From Thiomargarita sp. (GTDB lineage Bacteria; Pseudomonadota; Gammaproteobacteria; Beggiatoales; Beggiatoaceae): a stretch of DNA of 47,266 nt. Below the pieces are notes generated by a model. That model was given only the letters and a program-made list of their open reading frames with translations, was not told the DNA's origin and did not search any database. Where the stretch lies: contig DYSU01000010.1 of the NCBI GenBank assembly GCA_020726335.1, positions 1 to 47,266 on the forward strand, given 5' to 3'. Made by a program: the position numbers and the translations under genes. This document shows positions 16,602 to 27,540 of this stretch, piece by piece; the stretch's first letter is position 1; every line of letters begins with the position of its first letter.

Positions 16602-17648
16602 ATGCCATATCGCCGCATTTTAGTCATCGCCACCCGCCAAATCGGTGATGTGCTGTTGATTACGCCGCTGTTGCGCAGTTTGCATCACGCTTATCCGAAG
16701 GCACAATTGGATGTGTTGGCGTTTGCAGGTCAAGCGGGTATGTTGCTGGGCAATGGCGATGTTCATCAAGTGATTGAAATTGCTTGCAAACCAAGCGTAC
16801 AGCAACACAGACAGTTGTTGCGCCAAATTTTTCGCCGCTATGATTTGGCCATCGCCACACTGACGGGCGATAAACCGCTGTTGTATGCGTGGCTGGCGGC
16901 TGAACGCCGCATCGCTTGTGTGCCGCCTGCGCCATGGCAAAGTGTATGGAAACGCTGGATTTGCCATGCTGTCGTGCCATTTGATGATGTCAACAGCCAC
17001 ACTGTGATTCAGAACCTGCGTTTGGCTGATTTGTTGCACATCTCCCGCGATTACGCCCTGTATCCGCCTGTTTCGGCGGAAAAAATACCGCCATTGCCTG
17101 CTGATTTTGTGGTGTTGCATCTGTCACCGATGTGGCCATACAAACGTTGGCCTGCAACGCATTGGCAAGAATTGCTGGATTTTTTCCAGCAAAAAAAAAT
17201 GGCAGTGGTGTTGACGGGCGGCAACCACGCTGAAGAATTGGCGTATATCCACAGCGTGGTGGGCAAGCGCGATGTCATCAATTTGGCGGGGTGCTTGAGT
17301 TTGGCGCAAGTGGCCGTGATTTTGCGCCAAGCCCGTGCCTATCTGGGGCCTGATACCGCCGTGACCCACTTGGCCGCCGCGTCTGGGGTGTTGACTGTTG
17401 CGCTGTTTGGGCCGACCAATCCTGTCAAATGGTCACCATGGCCTGTTGATTATCACTGTGACCGCAACCCTTTTGTCCGTAAAGCGGTCTGTCAACAAGT
17501 GGGCAATGTGGTGGTGTTGCAAGCTGATTTGCCCTGTGTGCCTTGTCATCAAGAAGGCTGTGACCGCCATCGCCACAGCCGCAGCCTTTGTATGGAACAA
17601 TTGTCGGTTAATCAAGTCATTAAAACGTTGCCATATTATAATTTATGA
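16602..17648 (+). CDS. Glycosyltransferase family 9 (ADP-heptose:LPS heptosyltransferase-like)
   Basis: GT-B enzyme of the WaaC/WaaF/WaaQ type that adds heptose to the lipopolysaccharide inner core at the cytoplasmic face of the inner membrane. The start 'MPYRRILVIATRQIGDVLLITPLL' is the family N-terminus (I-R-x-x-x-I-G-D-x-x-x-x-x-P), so the ATG at 16602 was preferred to an upstream in-frame ATG inside ddl. The C-terminal half has 'VVLTGGNHAEE', 'NLAGCLSLAQVAVILRQA' and 'YLGPDTAVTHLAAASGV', the ADP-sugar-binding region, followed by 'ALFGPTNPVKWSPW'. A Cys-rich tail ('CVPCHQEGCDRHRHSRSLC') is common in RfaQ-like members. 348 residues. Which acceptor it uses is not clear. Confidence 0.9.
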   Translation: MPYRRILVIATRQIGDVLLITPLLRSLHHAYPKAQLDVLAFAGQAGMLLGNGDVHQVIEIACKPSVQQHRQLLRQIFRRYDLAIATLTGDKPLLYAWLAAERRIACVPPAPWQSVWKRWICHAVVPFDDVNSHTVIQNLRLADLLHISRDYALYPPVSAEKIPPLPADFVVLHLSPMWPYKRWPATHWQELLDFFQQKKMAVVLTGGNHAEELAYIHSVVGKRDVINLAGCLSLAQVAVILRQARAYLGPDTAVTHLAAASGVLTVALFGPTNPVKWSPWPVDYHCDRNPFVRKAVCQQVGNVVVLQADLPCVPCHQEGCDRHRHSRSLCMEQLSVNQVIKTLPYYNL

Positions 17649-17711
17649 TGCAATATATGCTGATTATTGAATCACTTATGCCCCATTGAAGTGTTCAGGA
17701 GATAAAAACGA

Positions 17712-19952
17712 ATGAAAACCTCTGCCCTTGTCTGTTGTGTCTTTATCGGTTGTTTTGCGGCATCTACTGCGTTGGCGCGTGGTTTATGCGTGAATACCCG
17801 CCAAGTGACAACCGATGATGATATCAATGCGTTAATCACTGAAAGTATTGAAGAATTGATGTCTCGCACCATCACCACGGCATCAAAACACGAAGAATCA
17901 CGCGATTGCAGTCCCGCCACCACGTTGGTGATCACCGCTGAGCAAATTCGAGAACGCCATTATGTCAATTTGGTTGATTTGCTGGAAGATGTGCCATCGG
18001 TCAATATTCAACGTGCCAGCCGTTCATCCAGCTATAACAACGTCAGTATTCGCGGCCACGTCAACAGCAACACGTTTTTGATTTTGCAAGATGGGGTGCG
18101 GATTGATTCGCCGATGGGTGGCGAAATTCCTGTGGCGGATAATTTTCCGCTCTACCATGCCAAACAAGTGGAAATTTTAATGGGGCCTGTGGCCGCGTTG
18201 TATGGCGCGGATGCGTTCGCAGGGGTGATTAACATCATCACCGAAGACGAAAAACCCCGCCACAGCACGGCTGCGGTTTCAGTCAGCCAAGGCCGTGATG
18301 ATTATAAATATTATCAAGGGCTTGGTGTGTTGCGCTTCAATGATAAAGTCAGCCTTACGTTGAGTGGCCACAGCCATCAAACCGATAACGATGATTTGGC
18401 GGCACTTTATCCCGCACAATTTGCCAAAGTCGATGCCCGCACTTTTGCAGGCGATGTGGTGATTCCTGCCCGCGAACGTGAAGATTATCAAGGTGGGGTC
18501 AAAAGCAACAGCGCGTTTTTGAAATTAAATTTGGGTGATGATTTGACTTTGGGTTATCAACACAGTTTTTTTTCCAGTTTGACCAGCACAGGTGATTTAC
18601 CCAGCACGGCCTTGTATTTGCCGCAAGGTCAGTGGAATACGCAAATCGACACCGCTTATCTAAAATACAAAACGGATTTGTCTGACCGCTTGTCCACTGA
18701 ACTGTTGCTCAATTACAGCCGTTTTGAAGTTGACCCCTTGTCCAAATACCAAAATATTTATGTCAATTTTGCCGATGATGGGTATCAATATGCCAAGGGG
18801 GATAAGCGTTCCATCAGCCAACAATTCAATTATCTGCTCAGCGATGAGCATTTATTGTTGGGCGGGGTGGTGTATGACAATTTATATGCTTTGCCGCAAA
18901 CGCCCAGCTTGCCCCAACCTTATGACCGCAACCGCTCACCGCAAGACCAAGGTTTGTATTACAGCAACACCGACATCCCCATTCCGATTTTAGACATGAC
19001 TTATCACAACACCGCCCTTTATGCCCAATTGCAATCCAATTGGAATGAGCGTTTATCCACCACCTTGGGCCTGCGTTATGACAACAATTCTCGTTACGAT
19101 GCCAGCTTAAACCCGCGTTTGGGTTTGGTTTATCGCCTCAGTGAACAAACCACGTTGCGCGGGTTATACGGCGAAGCGTTTCGCGCACCCTCGCCCAAAG
19201 AAAGCTTTTCCACTTATGGCTCTTTCAGCGGCGAACAAGATGAACAAGGGCGTTATATCGGTATTAAATTTCGTTCACCTAATTTTGATTTACAACCCGA
19301 AAAATCACGCAGTTTGTCCGTAGGTGTCGATCATTTATTCAACGCCGATTTGCATTTAAGTGCCAATGCGTATTACACCCAAGTGGATAATTTAATCGTC
19401 AGCCAAGATGAGGCTGTGCCAATCCAATACATTCCCAACGCGATTTTAAGTCAATCGTCTGTCAAAGAAAACGCGGGCGAAGAACAACATTATGGCTTTG
19501 ATTTAATTCTTAGCGCGCAACGGCGTTTTTCTGCCCAATGGCAAGCCTCTCTCTGGGGGAGTTACAGTTTTGCCGATGGCTCAATCAAAGACAGCGTACA
19601 AGGCATGGCTTGGGATTTGCCTTATCTGTCCCGACATAAAATTAAGCTGGGCAGCACATGGCGTTATTTGCAAAAATATGTCATCACCCCCCAACTGTAT
19701 CTCATCGGCTCAACCAACAGTGCGCGCCAAGATAAACATAACCTTGGCCATCGGATTAAAACCGCAGGTTATGTATTGGGTCATTTGCATTTGGGCGCGG
19801 AAAACGTCTTACCGAATTTGTCGGCCTATTTATCGTTTTACAATCTTTTCGACACCCGTTATTACGCGGCGGCAGGCTCAAGCAGCACCACCTTCACCGC
19901 CATGCCGCAAGCAGGACGCAGTGTCATTTTCAGCTTACGCTATCAATTTTAA
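17712..19952 (+). CDS. TonB-dependent outer-membrane receptor
   Basis: A 746-residue energised transporter of the outer membrane. A signal peptide (1-22, ending 'STALA') leads to a short segment with 'DINALITESIEELM' and then the plug: 'TTLVITAEQIRERHYVNLVDLLEDVPSV', 'VSIRG', 'LILQDGVRID', 'KQVEILMGPVAALYGADAFAGVINIIT' (about residues 70-178). The remaining residues form a 22-strand barrel with 'LRGLYGEAFRAPSPKE' and a terminal aromatic in 'RSVIFSLRYQF'. CAGGAG precedes the start. The combination 'EELM...TASKHEES' before the plug is seen in BtuB/FepA-like receptors of unknown substrate; iron chelates or corrinoids are the likely cargo. No TonB, ABC transporter or regulator is adjacent to say which. 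relA follows after 8 nt. Confidence 0.93.
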   Translation: MKTSALVCCVFIGCFAASTALARGLCVNTRQVTTDDDINALITESIEELMSRTITTASKHEESRDCSPATTLVITAEQIRERHYVNLVDLLEDVPSVNIQRASRSSSYNNVSIRGHVNSNTFLILQDGVRIDSPMGGEIPVADNFPLYHAKQVEILMGPVAALYGADAFAGVINIITEDEKPRHSTAAVSVSQGRDDYKYYQGLGVLRFNDKVSLTLSGHSHQTDNDDLAALYPAQFAKVDARTFAGDVVIPAREREDYQGGVKSNSAFLKLNLGDDLTLGYQHSFFSSLTSTGDLPSTALYLPQGQWNTQIDTAYLKYKTDLSDRLSTELLLNYSRFEVDPLSKYQNIYVNFADDGYQYAKGDKRSISQQFNYLLSDEHLLLGGVVYDNLYALPQTPSLPQPYDRNRSPQDQGLYYSNTDIPIPILDMTYHNTALYAQLQSNWNERLSTTLGLRYDNNSRYDASLNPRLGLVYRLSEQTTLRGLYGEAFRAPSPKESFSTYGSFSGEQDEQGRYIGIKFRSPNFDLQPEKSRSLSVGVDHLFNADLHLSANAYYTQVDNLIVSQDEAVPIQYIPNAILSQSSVKENAGEEQHYGFDLILSAQRRFSAQWQASLWGSYSFADGSIKDSVQGMAWDLPYLSRHKIKLGSTWRYLQKYVITPQLYLIGSTNSARQDKHNLGHRIKTAGYVLGHLHLGAENVLPNLSAYLSFYNLFDTRYYAAAGSSSTTFTAMPQAGRSVIFSLRYQF

Positions 19953-19960
19953 GGATTCGT

Positions 19961-22141
19961 ATGGTCAGCAGTGTAGAAGCAACACTGGGTTCATTGGAGC
20001 GCGACAAAATCGACTTTGACCGCTGGTTGCAACGCATTTGTCAACACCGAAACCTTGCAGAGCAAAACTTGTTGACCCAAGCTTATCATTTGGCGCAACA
20101 ACACCACAACATCACCACCCGCCCATCGGGTGAACCTATTTTAATCCACATTTGCAACACGGTGGATATTTTAGCCGATTTGGGCATGGACACCGACACC
20201 TTGGTGGTGGCGATGATTTATGAAATGCTCAACCAAGAAGGGGTCAGCTTGGCGCAAATCCAACAGCAATTTGGCGATAAAATTGCGCGTTTAGTGTCTG
20301 AAGTCAACAACATGGCGTTTCTTCAACACAACAGCCAACACCCCGAATTACACAACGACCACATCCAAGCCGAAAGGTTGCGCAAAATGTTGTTGGCCGT
20401 GGTACATGATGTGCGCGTGGTGTTGATCAAACTGGCGGCACGGTTGCACGATATGCGTGTTTTGTCCAAACTGCCTGAAGATGAACAAAAACGCATCGCC
20501 CATGAAACCCAGTTGATTTTCGCGCCGCTGGCCAATCGGCTGGGCATTTGGCACATCAAATGGGAACTGGAAGACATGGCCTTGCGCTATTTGCAACCGC
20601 AGGTGTACAGCCGCATTGCTAAACTGCTGGATGCGCGGCGCATTGACCGCCAACGCTATGTTGAAAGCTTGATTCAACAACTCAATCATGAATTGAAAAC
20701 CTTGGGCATCAAAAGCCAAATAACAGGCCGCGCCAAACACATCTACAGCATTTGGCGCAAAATGCAGCGCAAAAAAGTCGATTTTCACCAAATTTTTGAT
20801 GCGCTGGCTTTGAGGGTGTTGGTGGATGACATCGGCGATTGCTATCGGGTATTGGGCGTGGTGCATAACAGTTGGCGACCCATACAAGGCGAATTTGATG
20901 ATTATATTGCCGCGCCCAAAGCCAACGGTTATCGTTCGCTGCACACCGCCGTGATGGGACCTAAACAAAAAATCTTTGAAGTACAAATTCGCACCCACAA
21001 CATGCACCAGCACGCGGAAATGGGCGTGGCTTCGCATTGGCGATACAAAGAAGGGGTGCAACATGATGTTTTTTTTGAACAAAAACTGGCGTGGTTGCGT
21101 CAAGTGTTGAGCAATCCGCACGAAGATGACGGCTTGTTGAGTGAACTGCAATCCGATGCCGACTTGATACGCATTTATGTCATCAGCCCAAAAAATCAAA
21201 TCATCGAATTGCCCAAAGGCGCAACCCCGCTGGATTTTGCCTATCAAATTCACACCCATTTGGGCCACCGTTGTCGCGGCGCGAAAGTCAACGGCCAAAT
21301 CGTGCATTTGAATAAAAAACTGAAAACGGGCGACAGAATTGAGATTTTAGGCGGCAGCCAACAAGAACCGAAACGCGATTGGCTTAATCCTGAGTTGGGC
21401 TACCTCAAAACCAGCCGCGCCCGTGCCAAAGTGCGCACATGGTTTAACCAACAAGACGACAAACAGCAAATCAAACACGGCGAAACCGTGTTAAAACAAG
21501 AATTGCATAGGCTCAACATCAAGGAAATCAACCTTGATGACATGGTCAAAACGCATAAAAAATTCAAAGACATCAATGAATTGCTGGCCGCTTTGGGGCG
21601 TGGCGATTTTAACATTGCCCAAATTTCTGAACTCGTCAATGAGCAGATTTTCCCCAGCAAAACCACCCAAAAATTGCCAAACAAAAGCCACAGCCAATCT
21701 GATATTCAAGTGTTGGGCGCAGAGGGTCTATTGACCACTATCGCCGCCTGTTGTCAACCTGTACCCAATGAACCGATTATCGGCTATATCAGCCAAACAC
21801 GCGGCATTGTGGTGCATAAACAAACGTGTCCCCATATTCAAAAATGGCAAAAACAACGCAAAGAACGCTTGATTGAAGTCAGTTGGCACGCCCAAACAGC
21901 GTCGATTTACCCTGTTAAAATTCAAATTCACGCCCACGACCGTCAAGGTTTGTTGCGTGATGTCACCCATTTGCTCAGCAGTGAAAAAATCAACATCATT
22001 GCCATTCAAACCCAAACCGATGCCGACAACATCGCCGACATGATTTTAAATTTGGAAGTGACGGGTATTCAACAACTGAGCCGCGCTTTATTGAAAGTGG
22101 AACAATTATCCAACATCATTGAAGTGGTGCGCCTCAATTGA
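19961..22141 (+). CDS. relA: GTP pyrophosphokinase RelA, hydrolase domain inactive
   Basis: RelA makes (p)ppGpp on ribosomes carrying uncharged tRNA. In order: pseudo-hydrolase domain (about 25-190), where the catalytic His-Asp of bifunctional Rel/SpoT proteins is Tyr87-Glu88 in 'VAMIYEML'; synthetase domain (about 230-350) with 'RAKHIYSIWRKM', 'FDDYIAAPKANGYRSLHT' and 'EVQIRTHNMHQHAEMGVA'; TGS domain with 'IELPKGATPLDFAYQIHT'; a zinc-finger region with 'AACCQPVPNEPIIGY'; and a C-terminal ACT/RRM domain ('IQIHAHDRQGLLRDVTHLL'). The 726-residue length fits RelA of beta- and gammaproteobacteria, which usually also carry a separate SpoT, absent here. It overlaps speD at TTGA. Confidence 0.95.
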   Translation: MVSSVEATLGSLERDKIDFDRWLQRICQHRNLAEQNLLTQAYHLAQQHHNITTRPSGEPILIHICNTVDILADLGMDTDTLVVAMIYEMLNQEGVSLAQIQQQFGDKIARLVSEVNNMAFLQHNSQHPELHNDHIQAERLRKMLLAVVHDVRVVLIKLAARLHDMRVLSKLPEDEQKRIAHETQLIFAPLANRLGIWHIKWELEDMALRYLQPQVYSRIAKLLDARRIDRQRYVESLIQQLNHELKTLGIKSQITGRAKHIYSIWRKMQRKKVDFHQIFDALALRVLVDDIGDCYRVLGVVHNSWRPIQGEFDDYIAAPKANGYRSLHTAVMGPKQKIFEVQIRTHNMHQHAEMGVASHWRYKEGVQHDVFFEQKLAWLRQVLSNPHEDDGLLSELQSDADLIRIYVISPKNQIIELPKGATPLDFAYQIHTHLGHRCRGAKVNGQIVHLNKKLKTGDRIEILGGSQQEPKRDWLNPELGYLKTSRARAKVRTWFNQQDDKQQIKHGETVLKQELHRLNIKEINLDDMVKTHKKFKDINELLAALGRGDFNIAQISELVNEQIFPSKTTQKLPNKSHSQSDIQVLGAEGLLTTIAACCQPVPNEPIIGYISQTRGIVVHKQTCPHIQKWQKQRKERLIEVSWHAQTASIYPVKIQIHAHDRQGLLRDVTHLLSSEKINIIAIQTQTDADNIADMILNLEVTGIQQLSRALLKVEQLSNIIEVVRLN

Positions 22142-22527
22142 CCGACATCCGCGCCCAACATTTGTTGATAGAATTTACCCGATGTCAGCGTGCGCGGCTA
22201 AATGATTTGCCTTATATTGAGCAATTGATGCAACAAGCGGCTACAGCGGCACAAACCACGGTGTTGGCTTCCATTTTTCATCCGTTTCAGCCCCAAGGGG
22301 TGACAGGCTTGTTGGTGATCGCCCAATCACATTTGTCCATTCACACATGGCCGCAATTCGCTTATGCCAGTGTCGATTTTTATACCTGTGGCACAGGTTT
22401 GCCCGAACAAGCTTATGCGGTGTTAAAACGCGGTTTGGGCGCGCAAACAGCCGAATGTTTGCTGGTTGACCGTGGCTTGTCGTTAAAGCAAACGGCAATG
22501 GCGGTGCGCTATCACCACCACCGTTGA
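22138..22527 (+). CDS. speD: S-adenosylmethionine decarboxylase proenzyme, SpeH type
   Basis: Pyruvoyl enzyme that decarboxylates AdoMet to give the aminopropyl donor for spermidine. At 129 residues it belongs to the short prokaryotic class. The signature '[19 protein letters not shown]' (54-72) contains Ser64, which becomes the pyruvoyl group on self-cleavage; His69 and Cys84 ('FYTCGTG') match the catalytic His68 and Cys83 of the Thermotoga enzyme. The residue before the cleavage serine is Gln where Glu is commoner. The start is a TTG whose codon overlaps the relA stop (TTGA), so expression should be coupled to relA. A spermidine synthase gene is not adjacent. Confidence 0.92.
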   Translation: MTDIRAQHLLIEFTRCQRARLNDLPYIEQLMQQAATAAQTTVLASIFHPFQPQGVTGLLVIAQSHLSIHTWPQFAYASVDFYTCGTGLPEQAYAVLKRGLGAQTAECLLVDRGLSLKQTAMAVRYHHHR

Positions 22528-22583
22528 ACAATGCGATATTGCGCTGTAAAAAAAGGGCGGTGTTGTTATCTGCCATGGTTCAG

Positions 22584-22612
22584 TTTATTTTTAGCCCAAT
22601 TAATGTTCTAAT
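22584..22612 (+). promoter_or_regulatory. Possible promoter for ssb
   Basis: TGTTCTAAT (22604-22612) matches the extended -10 form with one mismatch, with TTTATT (22584-22589) 17 nt upstream as a weak -35. It lies in the 125-nt speD-ssb gap, about 40 nt before the ssb ATG. I see no terminator in the same gap. Confidence 0.35.
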
Positions 22613-22652
22613 GCACTCAAAACTTTTTAAGCATCTCAGAAAAGGAACCCCC

Positions 22653-23099
22653 ATGGCAGGCAGTGTAAACAAAGTAATTTTAGTTGGGCATTTGGGCAAA
22701 GACCCCGAAATGCGCTATACGAAATCAGACATGGCGGTTGTTAATTTCAGCATGGCCACAAGCAGTTCACAAAAGAACGACCAAGGCGAATGGCAAGACC
22801 AAACCGAATGGCACAAAGTCGTCTTGTTTGGCAAACAAGCCGAAACCGCAGGCCAATACTTGCGCAAAGGCAGTTTGGTGTACATCGAAGGCAAACTGCA
22901 AACCCGCAAATGGAAAGACAAATCAGACCAAGACCGCTACACCACTGAAATCATGGGCAATACCATGACCATGTTGGGCGCGCGCGCCGATGGTGGCTCA
23001 AGCAAAGACACCGCTTACAGCGCACCACCTGCGGCCAAGCCAGCACCCGCCGCCAGTCCTGCGCCCAGCAATGATTTTGATGACGATATTCCGTTTTAG
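22653..23099 (+). CDS. ssb: Single-stranded DNA-binding protein
   Basis: 148 residues. The OB-fold begins '[23 protein letters not shown]', the standard SSB N-terminus, which sets the start at 22653 (AAAGGA upstream) and not the in-frame ATG at 22524. '[27 protein letters not shown]' and 'EGKLQTRKW' are conserved DNA-binding and oligomer segments. The tail is a Pro/Ala/Ser linker ending in the acidic 'DDDIPF' tip that recruits repair and replication partners. SSB works as a homotetramer at the replication fork. It is followed after 2 nt by rnfC, an unusual neighbour. Confidence 0.97.
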   Translation: MAGSVNKVILVGHLGKDPEMRYTKSDMAVVNFSMATSSSQKNDQGEWQDQTEWHKVVLFGKQAETAGQYLRKGSLVYIEGKLQTRKWKDKSDQDRYTTEIMGNTMTMLGARADGGSSKDTAYSAPPAAKPAPAASPAPSNDFDDDIPF

Positions 23100-23101
23100 G
23101 T

Positions 23102-24478
23102 ATGCACAGTTTATCCGCGATTTTTCAGCCAATTTTAGCCGTCTTGCGCGGTGATGAGGATGTTTTGCCCAGTTTTTCCCACGGTGTACATCCGCAGGAA
23201 CACAGGGCACAAACCGAAAATTTGCCCATTCAACGCGCCCCGTTTGGCAAAACCTATATTTTGCCGCTGGGGCAACACATTGGCGCGCCCGCCAAACCTG
23301 TGGTGGCGGTTGGCGATAAAGTCGAGCGTGGCACACTCATCGCCCAAGCGGGGGCGTTTGTATCCACCGCATTACACGCGCCCGTCACAGGTTGGGTTAA
23401 AGCGATTGAACCCAGACGCATCCCCAGCGGTCAACTGCAAAACGCCATTGAAATCGAAGCCGACCCGTATGCCAGCCAACGCTTGCCCACCAAAGCGGCG
23501 ATTCCTTGGCAAAACTTAAGCTTGGATGACTTCATTCAACACATTCAAAACGCGGGGATTGTCGGTTTGGGCGGCGCGGCGTTTCCATCGCATGTCAAAT
23601 ATGCGTTGCCTGATGGGGTTAAAATCAAAACCATCATCATCAACGGCGCGGAATGTGAGCCGTATTTGACCAACGACCACCGTTTGATGTTGGAACGCCC
23701 CGAAGCGACCTTGCAAGGTGCTGAAATCATTCGACAAAAATTACAGGCCGATGCTGTGATTATCGGCGTGGAACTGAACAAAGCCCATGCGTTGGACGCG
23801 CTCAACCAAGTGATTAAAGCACATCATTATCAACACATTACCGCCAAAGCCTTGCGGGTTAAATACCCCCAAGGTGCGGAAAAAATGTTGATTAAATCAC
23901 TGTTGGATGTCGAAGTGCCTGTCAATCACATACCGCGTGACATCGGCGTGTTGGTCAACAACGTTGGCACAGCCGTGGCGATTGCCGATTATTTTGAGTT
24001 TGGCTTGCCCTTGATTGAACGCATTGTCACGGTGTCAGGTTCAGGGGTCAGCCGTCCCGCCAATTTGATTGTTCCGATAGGCACACGGGTGCGCGAATTG
24101 CTGGATTTTTGCGGCGGCTTGACGGACAATATCAAAGAAATCGTCATGGGCGGCCCCATGATGGGTACACCGATTACCAGCCTTGATGTGCCGATTCTCA
24201 AAGGCAGTTCGGGAATTTTGGCTTTTACCGCAGTCGAAACCCACAAACCCAAAGAATACGCTTGCATCCATTGTGGCCGCTGTCTGGACGCTTGTCCGCA
24301 TTTTCTCAACCCTGCGCGCTTGGCCAAGCTGGCCAAATACCAAGCCTATGGCGAAATGGCCAAGCTTCACGCGATGGACTGCGTCGAATGCGGGGCTTGC
24401 ACCTTTGCTTGTCCATCGGGGATTCCCATCGCCCATTTGATTCGCGTCGGCAAACATGAAATTCGAGCCAAAAAATGA
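23102..24478 (+). CDS. rnfC: Electron transport complex subunit RnfC
   Basis: RnfC is the NADH- and Fe-S-binding cytoplasmic subunit of the Rnf ion-pumping ferredoxin:NAD oxidoreductase (RsxC in E. coli). The N-terminus has 'PIQRAPFGKTYILPLGQHIGAPAKP', the NADH/FMN fold 'GIVGLGGAAFPSHVKY' and 'INGAECEPYLTNDH', and 'GGPMMGTPI'. Two [4Fe-4S] motifs lie near the end: Cys388/391/394/398 and Cys427/430/433/437. At 458 residues it is the compact form without the long Ala/Lys-rich tail of enteric RsxC. The membrane subunits rnfA, B, D, E and G are not adjacent; ssb precedes and nudF follows with an ATGA overlap, so rnfC is displaced from its usual operon. Confidence 0.93.
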   Translation: MHSLSAIFQPILAVLRGDEDVLPSFSHGVHPQEHRAQTENLPIQRAPFGKTYILPLGQHIGAPAKPVVAVGDKVERGTLIAQAGAFVSTALHAPVTGWVKAIEPRRIPSGQLQNAIEIEADPYASQRLPTKAAIPWQNLSLDDFIQHIQNAGIVGLGGAAFPSHVKYALPDGVKIKTIIINGAECEPYLTNDHRLMLERPEATLQGAEIIRQKLQADAVIIGVELNKAHALDALNQVIKAHHYQHITAKALRVKYPQGAEKMLIKSLLDVEVPVNHIPRDIGVLVNNVGTAVAIADYFEFGLPLIERIVTVSGSGVSRPANLIVPIGTRVRELLDFCGGLTDNIKEIVMGGPMMGTPITSLDVPILKGSSGILAFTAVETHKPKEYACIHCGRCLDACPHFLNPARLAKLAKYQAYGEMAKLHAMDCVECGACTFACPSGIPIAHLIRVGKHEIRAKK

Positions 24479-25073
24479 ACGTTGAACTGATTGATAAACA
24501 ACAAGTTTTTCAAGGCTATTTTAAAATTTACCGTTATCAACTGCGCCACAGCTTGTTTAACGGGGGCAAGAGTGCGCCAGTGACCCGCGAATTATTTGAC
24601 CGAGGTCACGCTGTTGCCGTGTTGCCTTATGACCCTGTGTTGGATAACGTGTTGTTAATTGAGCAATTTCGCATCGGTGCCTATGCCACGGGGGTCAATC
24701 CATGGTTGTTGGAAATCGTTGCGGGTATCATCGAAGAAGGGGAGAGCATTGAAACGGTGGCACAGCGCGAAAGCCTTGAAGAAACAGGTTGTCAAATTCA
24801 ACAATTGGTGCCAATTTATTCTTATTTGGTCAGCCCGGGGGCGGTTTCGGAACATTTTGATATTTTCTGTGGCACCATCGACAGCCGCAACGCGGGCGGT
24901 GTTTTCGGCGAAAAAAGCGAACAAGAAGACATCAAAGTGCATGTGCTGTCCGCCGACGAAGCCTTGCACAAGCTGGCGCAGGGCGAAATCCAATCCAGCA
25001 GTGCCATCATCGCCTTGCAATGGCTGGCGTTGAACCGCGATAAACTGCGTCAAGCCGACAATGGGCGCGCTGT

Positions 25074-25077
<4 letters not shown>
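24475..25077 (+). CDS. nudF: ADP-ribose pyrophosphatase
   Basis: Nudix hydrolase that splits ADP-ribose to AMP and ribose 5-phosphate, a house-cleaning step in NAD turnover. The Nudix box runs over residues 84-106: 'GIIEEGESIETVAQRESLEE' followed by T-G, matching G-x5-E-x7-R-E-U-x-E-E-x-G. Upstream 'VAVLPYDPVLDNVLLIEQFR' and 'PWLLEIVAG' are the ADPRase-type lead-in and 'YSYLVSPGAVSEHFDIF' the specificity region, with the typical proline about 16 residues after the box. Length 200, near the E. coli enzyme. The ATG overlaps the rnfC stop. In enterobacteria nudF is near tolC and parE, not seen here. Confidence 0.92.
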
Positions 25078-26654
<1,577 letters not shown>

Positions 26655-26701
26655 ACAAAAGTGTCAGGCCCGTTTTTTTTGACCTATTGAGAAATCTATT
26701 C

Positions 26702-27526
26702 ATGCAAACAAATGTATTATCGGCTTTGTTCACCCTGTTGCGACGTTTGCCGTTGCCGCGTTGGCTGATGGCTGTGGTGCTGGCCGTGGCGGGGCTGTTG
26801 ATGTTTGGCGGCGATTTTTTTCATTCTAAACCACCTTCGCCTCCACCTGTGGCCGATGTGTCGTTGACCGATTTACCCAAAACGCCCAAAAGCTTCAGCC
26901 AAGCGAAAAAATTATTGTATACAGAGGTTTACAAAGGCCACCCGTATACGTTTTATTGCCATTGTAAATTTGACAGCAAGCGCAAAGTGGATTTAACCGG
27001 TTGTAACGTCCAAGCGCGCAGCAATGAAAAACGCGCCCAGCAATTGGAAGCCGAGCATGTGTTTCCTGCCTATCATTTTGGTCAACAACGTGCCTGCTGG
27101 CGTGAACCCTTATGCACCAACAAAAAAGGGGAAAAATTCAAAGGCCGTGAATGTTGTGAAGAAATGGATACGGTGTTTAGAACGGCGCACAACGATTTGC
27201 ACAATTTGTATCCTGCCGTGGGCGAAATTAACGGCGACCGCAGCAATTATTCTTGGGGCATGATTGAGGGCGAGAAAAAAGAGTATGGTCGCTGTGACAT
27301 TGAAGTTGACAGCACCAACCGCCGCGCAGAGCCGCCCGAAAACGTGCGCGGTGACATCGCCCGCACTTATTTTTATATGGCCAAAACCTATCGCTTAAGC
27401 ATTTCTGACCAAGAAAAACAATTGTTTAGCGCGTGGGACAAACTTGACCCCGCTGATGATTGGGAGCGGGAACGCAACCAGCGGATTGAAAAAATCCAAG
27501 GTAATCGCAATCCGTTCATCCAATAA
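26702..27526 (+). CDS. Endonuclease I family nuclease with membrane anchor
   Basis: A beta-beta-alpha-metal nuclease of the Vibrio Vvn/Dns and E. coli EndA family that degrades DNA, and often RNA, without sequence preference outside the cytoplasm. Catalytic Glu118-His119 in 'AEHVFPAYHFGQQRACW', 'NDLHNLYPAVGEINGDRSNY' with the metal-binding Asn, and 'RGDIARTYFYM' line up well with Vvn, including the final 'NRNPFIQ'. Eight or so cysteines (for example Cys86, 88, 132, 138, 151, 152) would form disulfides. Unlike Vvn, it has a basic N-terminus and a hydrophobic helix (about 21-38) then a Pro-rich linker, so it may stay tethered to the inner membrane. The ATG at 26702 was chosen over an in-frame ATG inside ruvC. 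Confidence 0.92.
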   Translation: MQTNVLSALFTLLRRLPLPRWLMAVVLAVAGLLMFGGDFFHSKPPSPPPVADVSLTDLPKTPKSFSQAKKLLYTEVYKGHPYTFYCHCKFDSKRKVDLTGCNVQARSNEKRAQQLEAEHVFPAYHFGQQRACWREPLCTNKKGEKFKGRECCEEMDTVFRTAHNDLHNLYPAVGEINGDRSNYSWGMIEGEKKEYGRCDIEVDSTNRRAEPPENVRGDIARTYFYMAKTYRLSISDQEKQLFSAWDKLDPADDWERERNQRIEKIQGNRNPFIQ

Positions 27527-27540
27527 CCCGATGACGGCCA

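Noticed and set aside
20348-21307. 319-codon open frame antisense to relA
   Set aside because: It lies wholly inside the relA synthetase/TGS coding region, has no recognisable domain, and relA is certain; it is a codon-usage shadow.
22138-22527. SpeD inactive because Gln precedes the pyruvoyl serine
   Set aside because: The residue before the cleavage serine varies among active AdoMet decarboxylases, and Ser64, His69 and Cys84 are all present.
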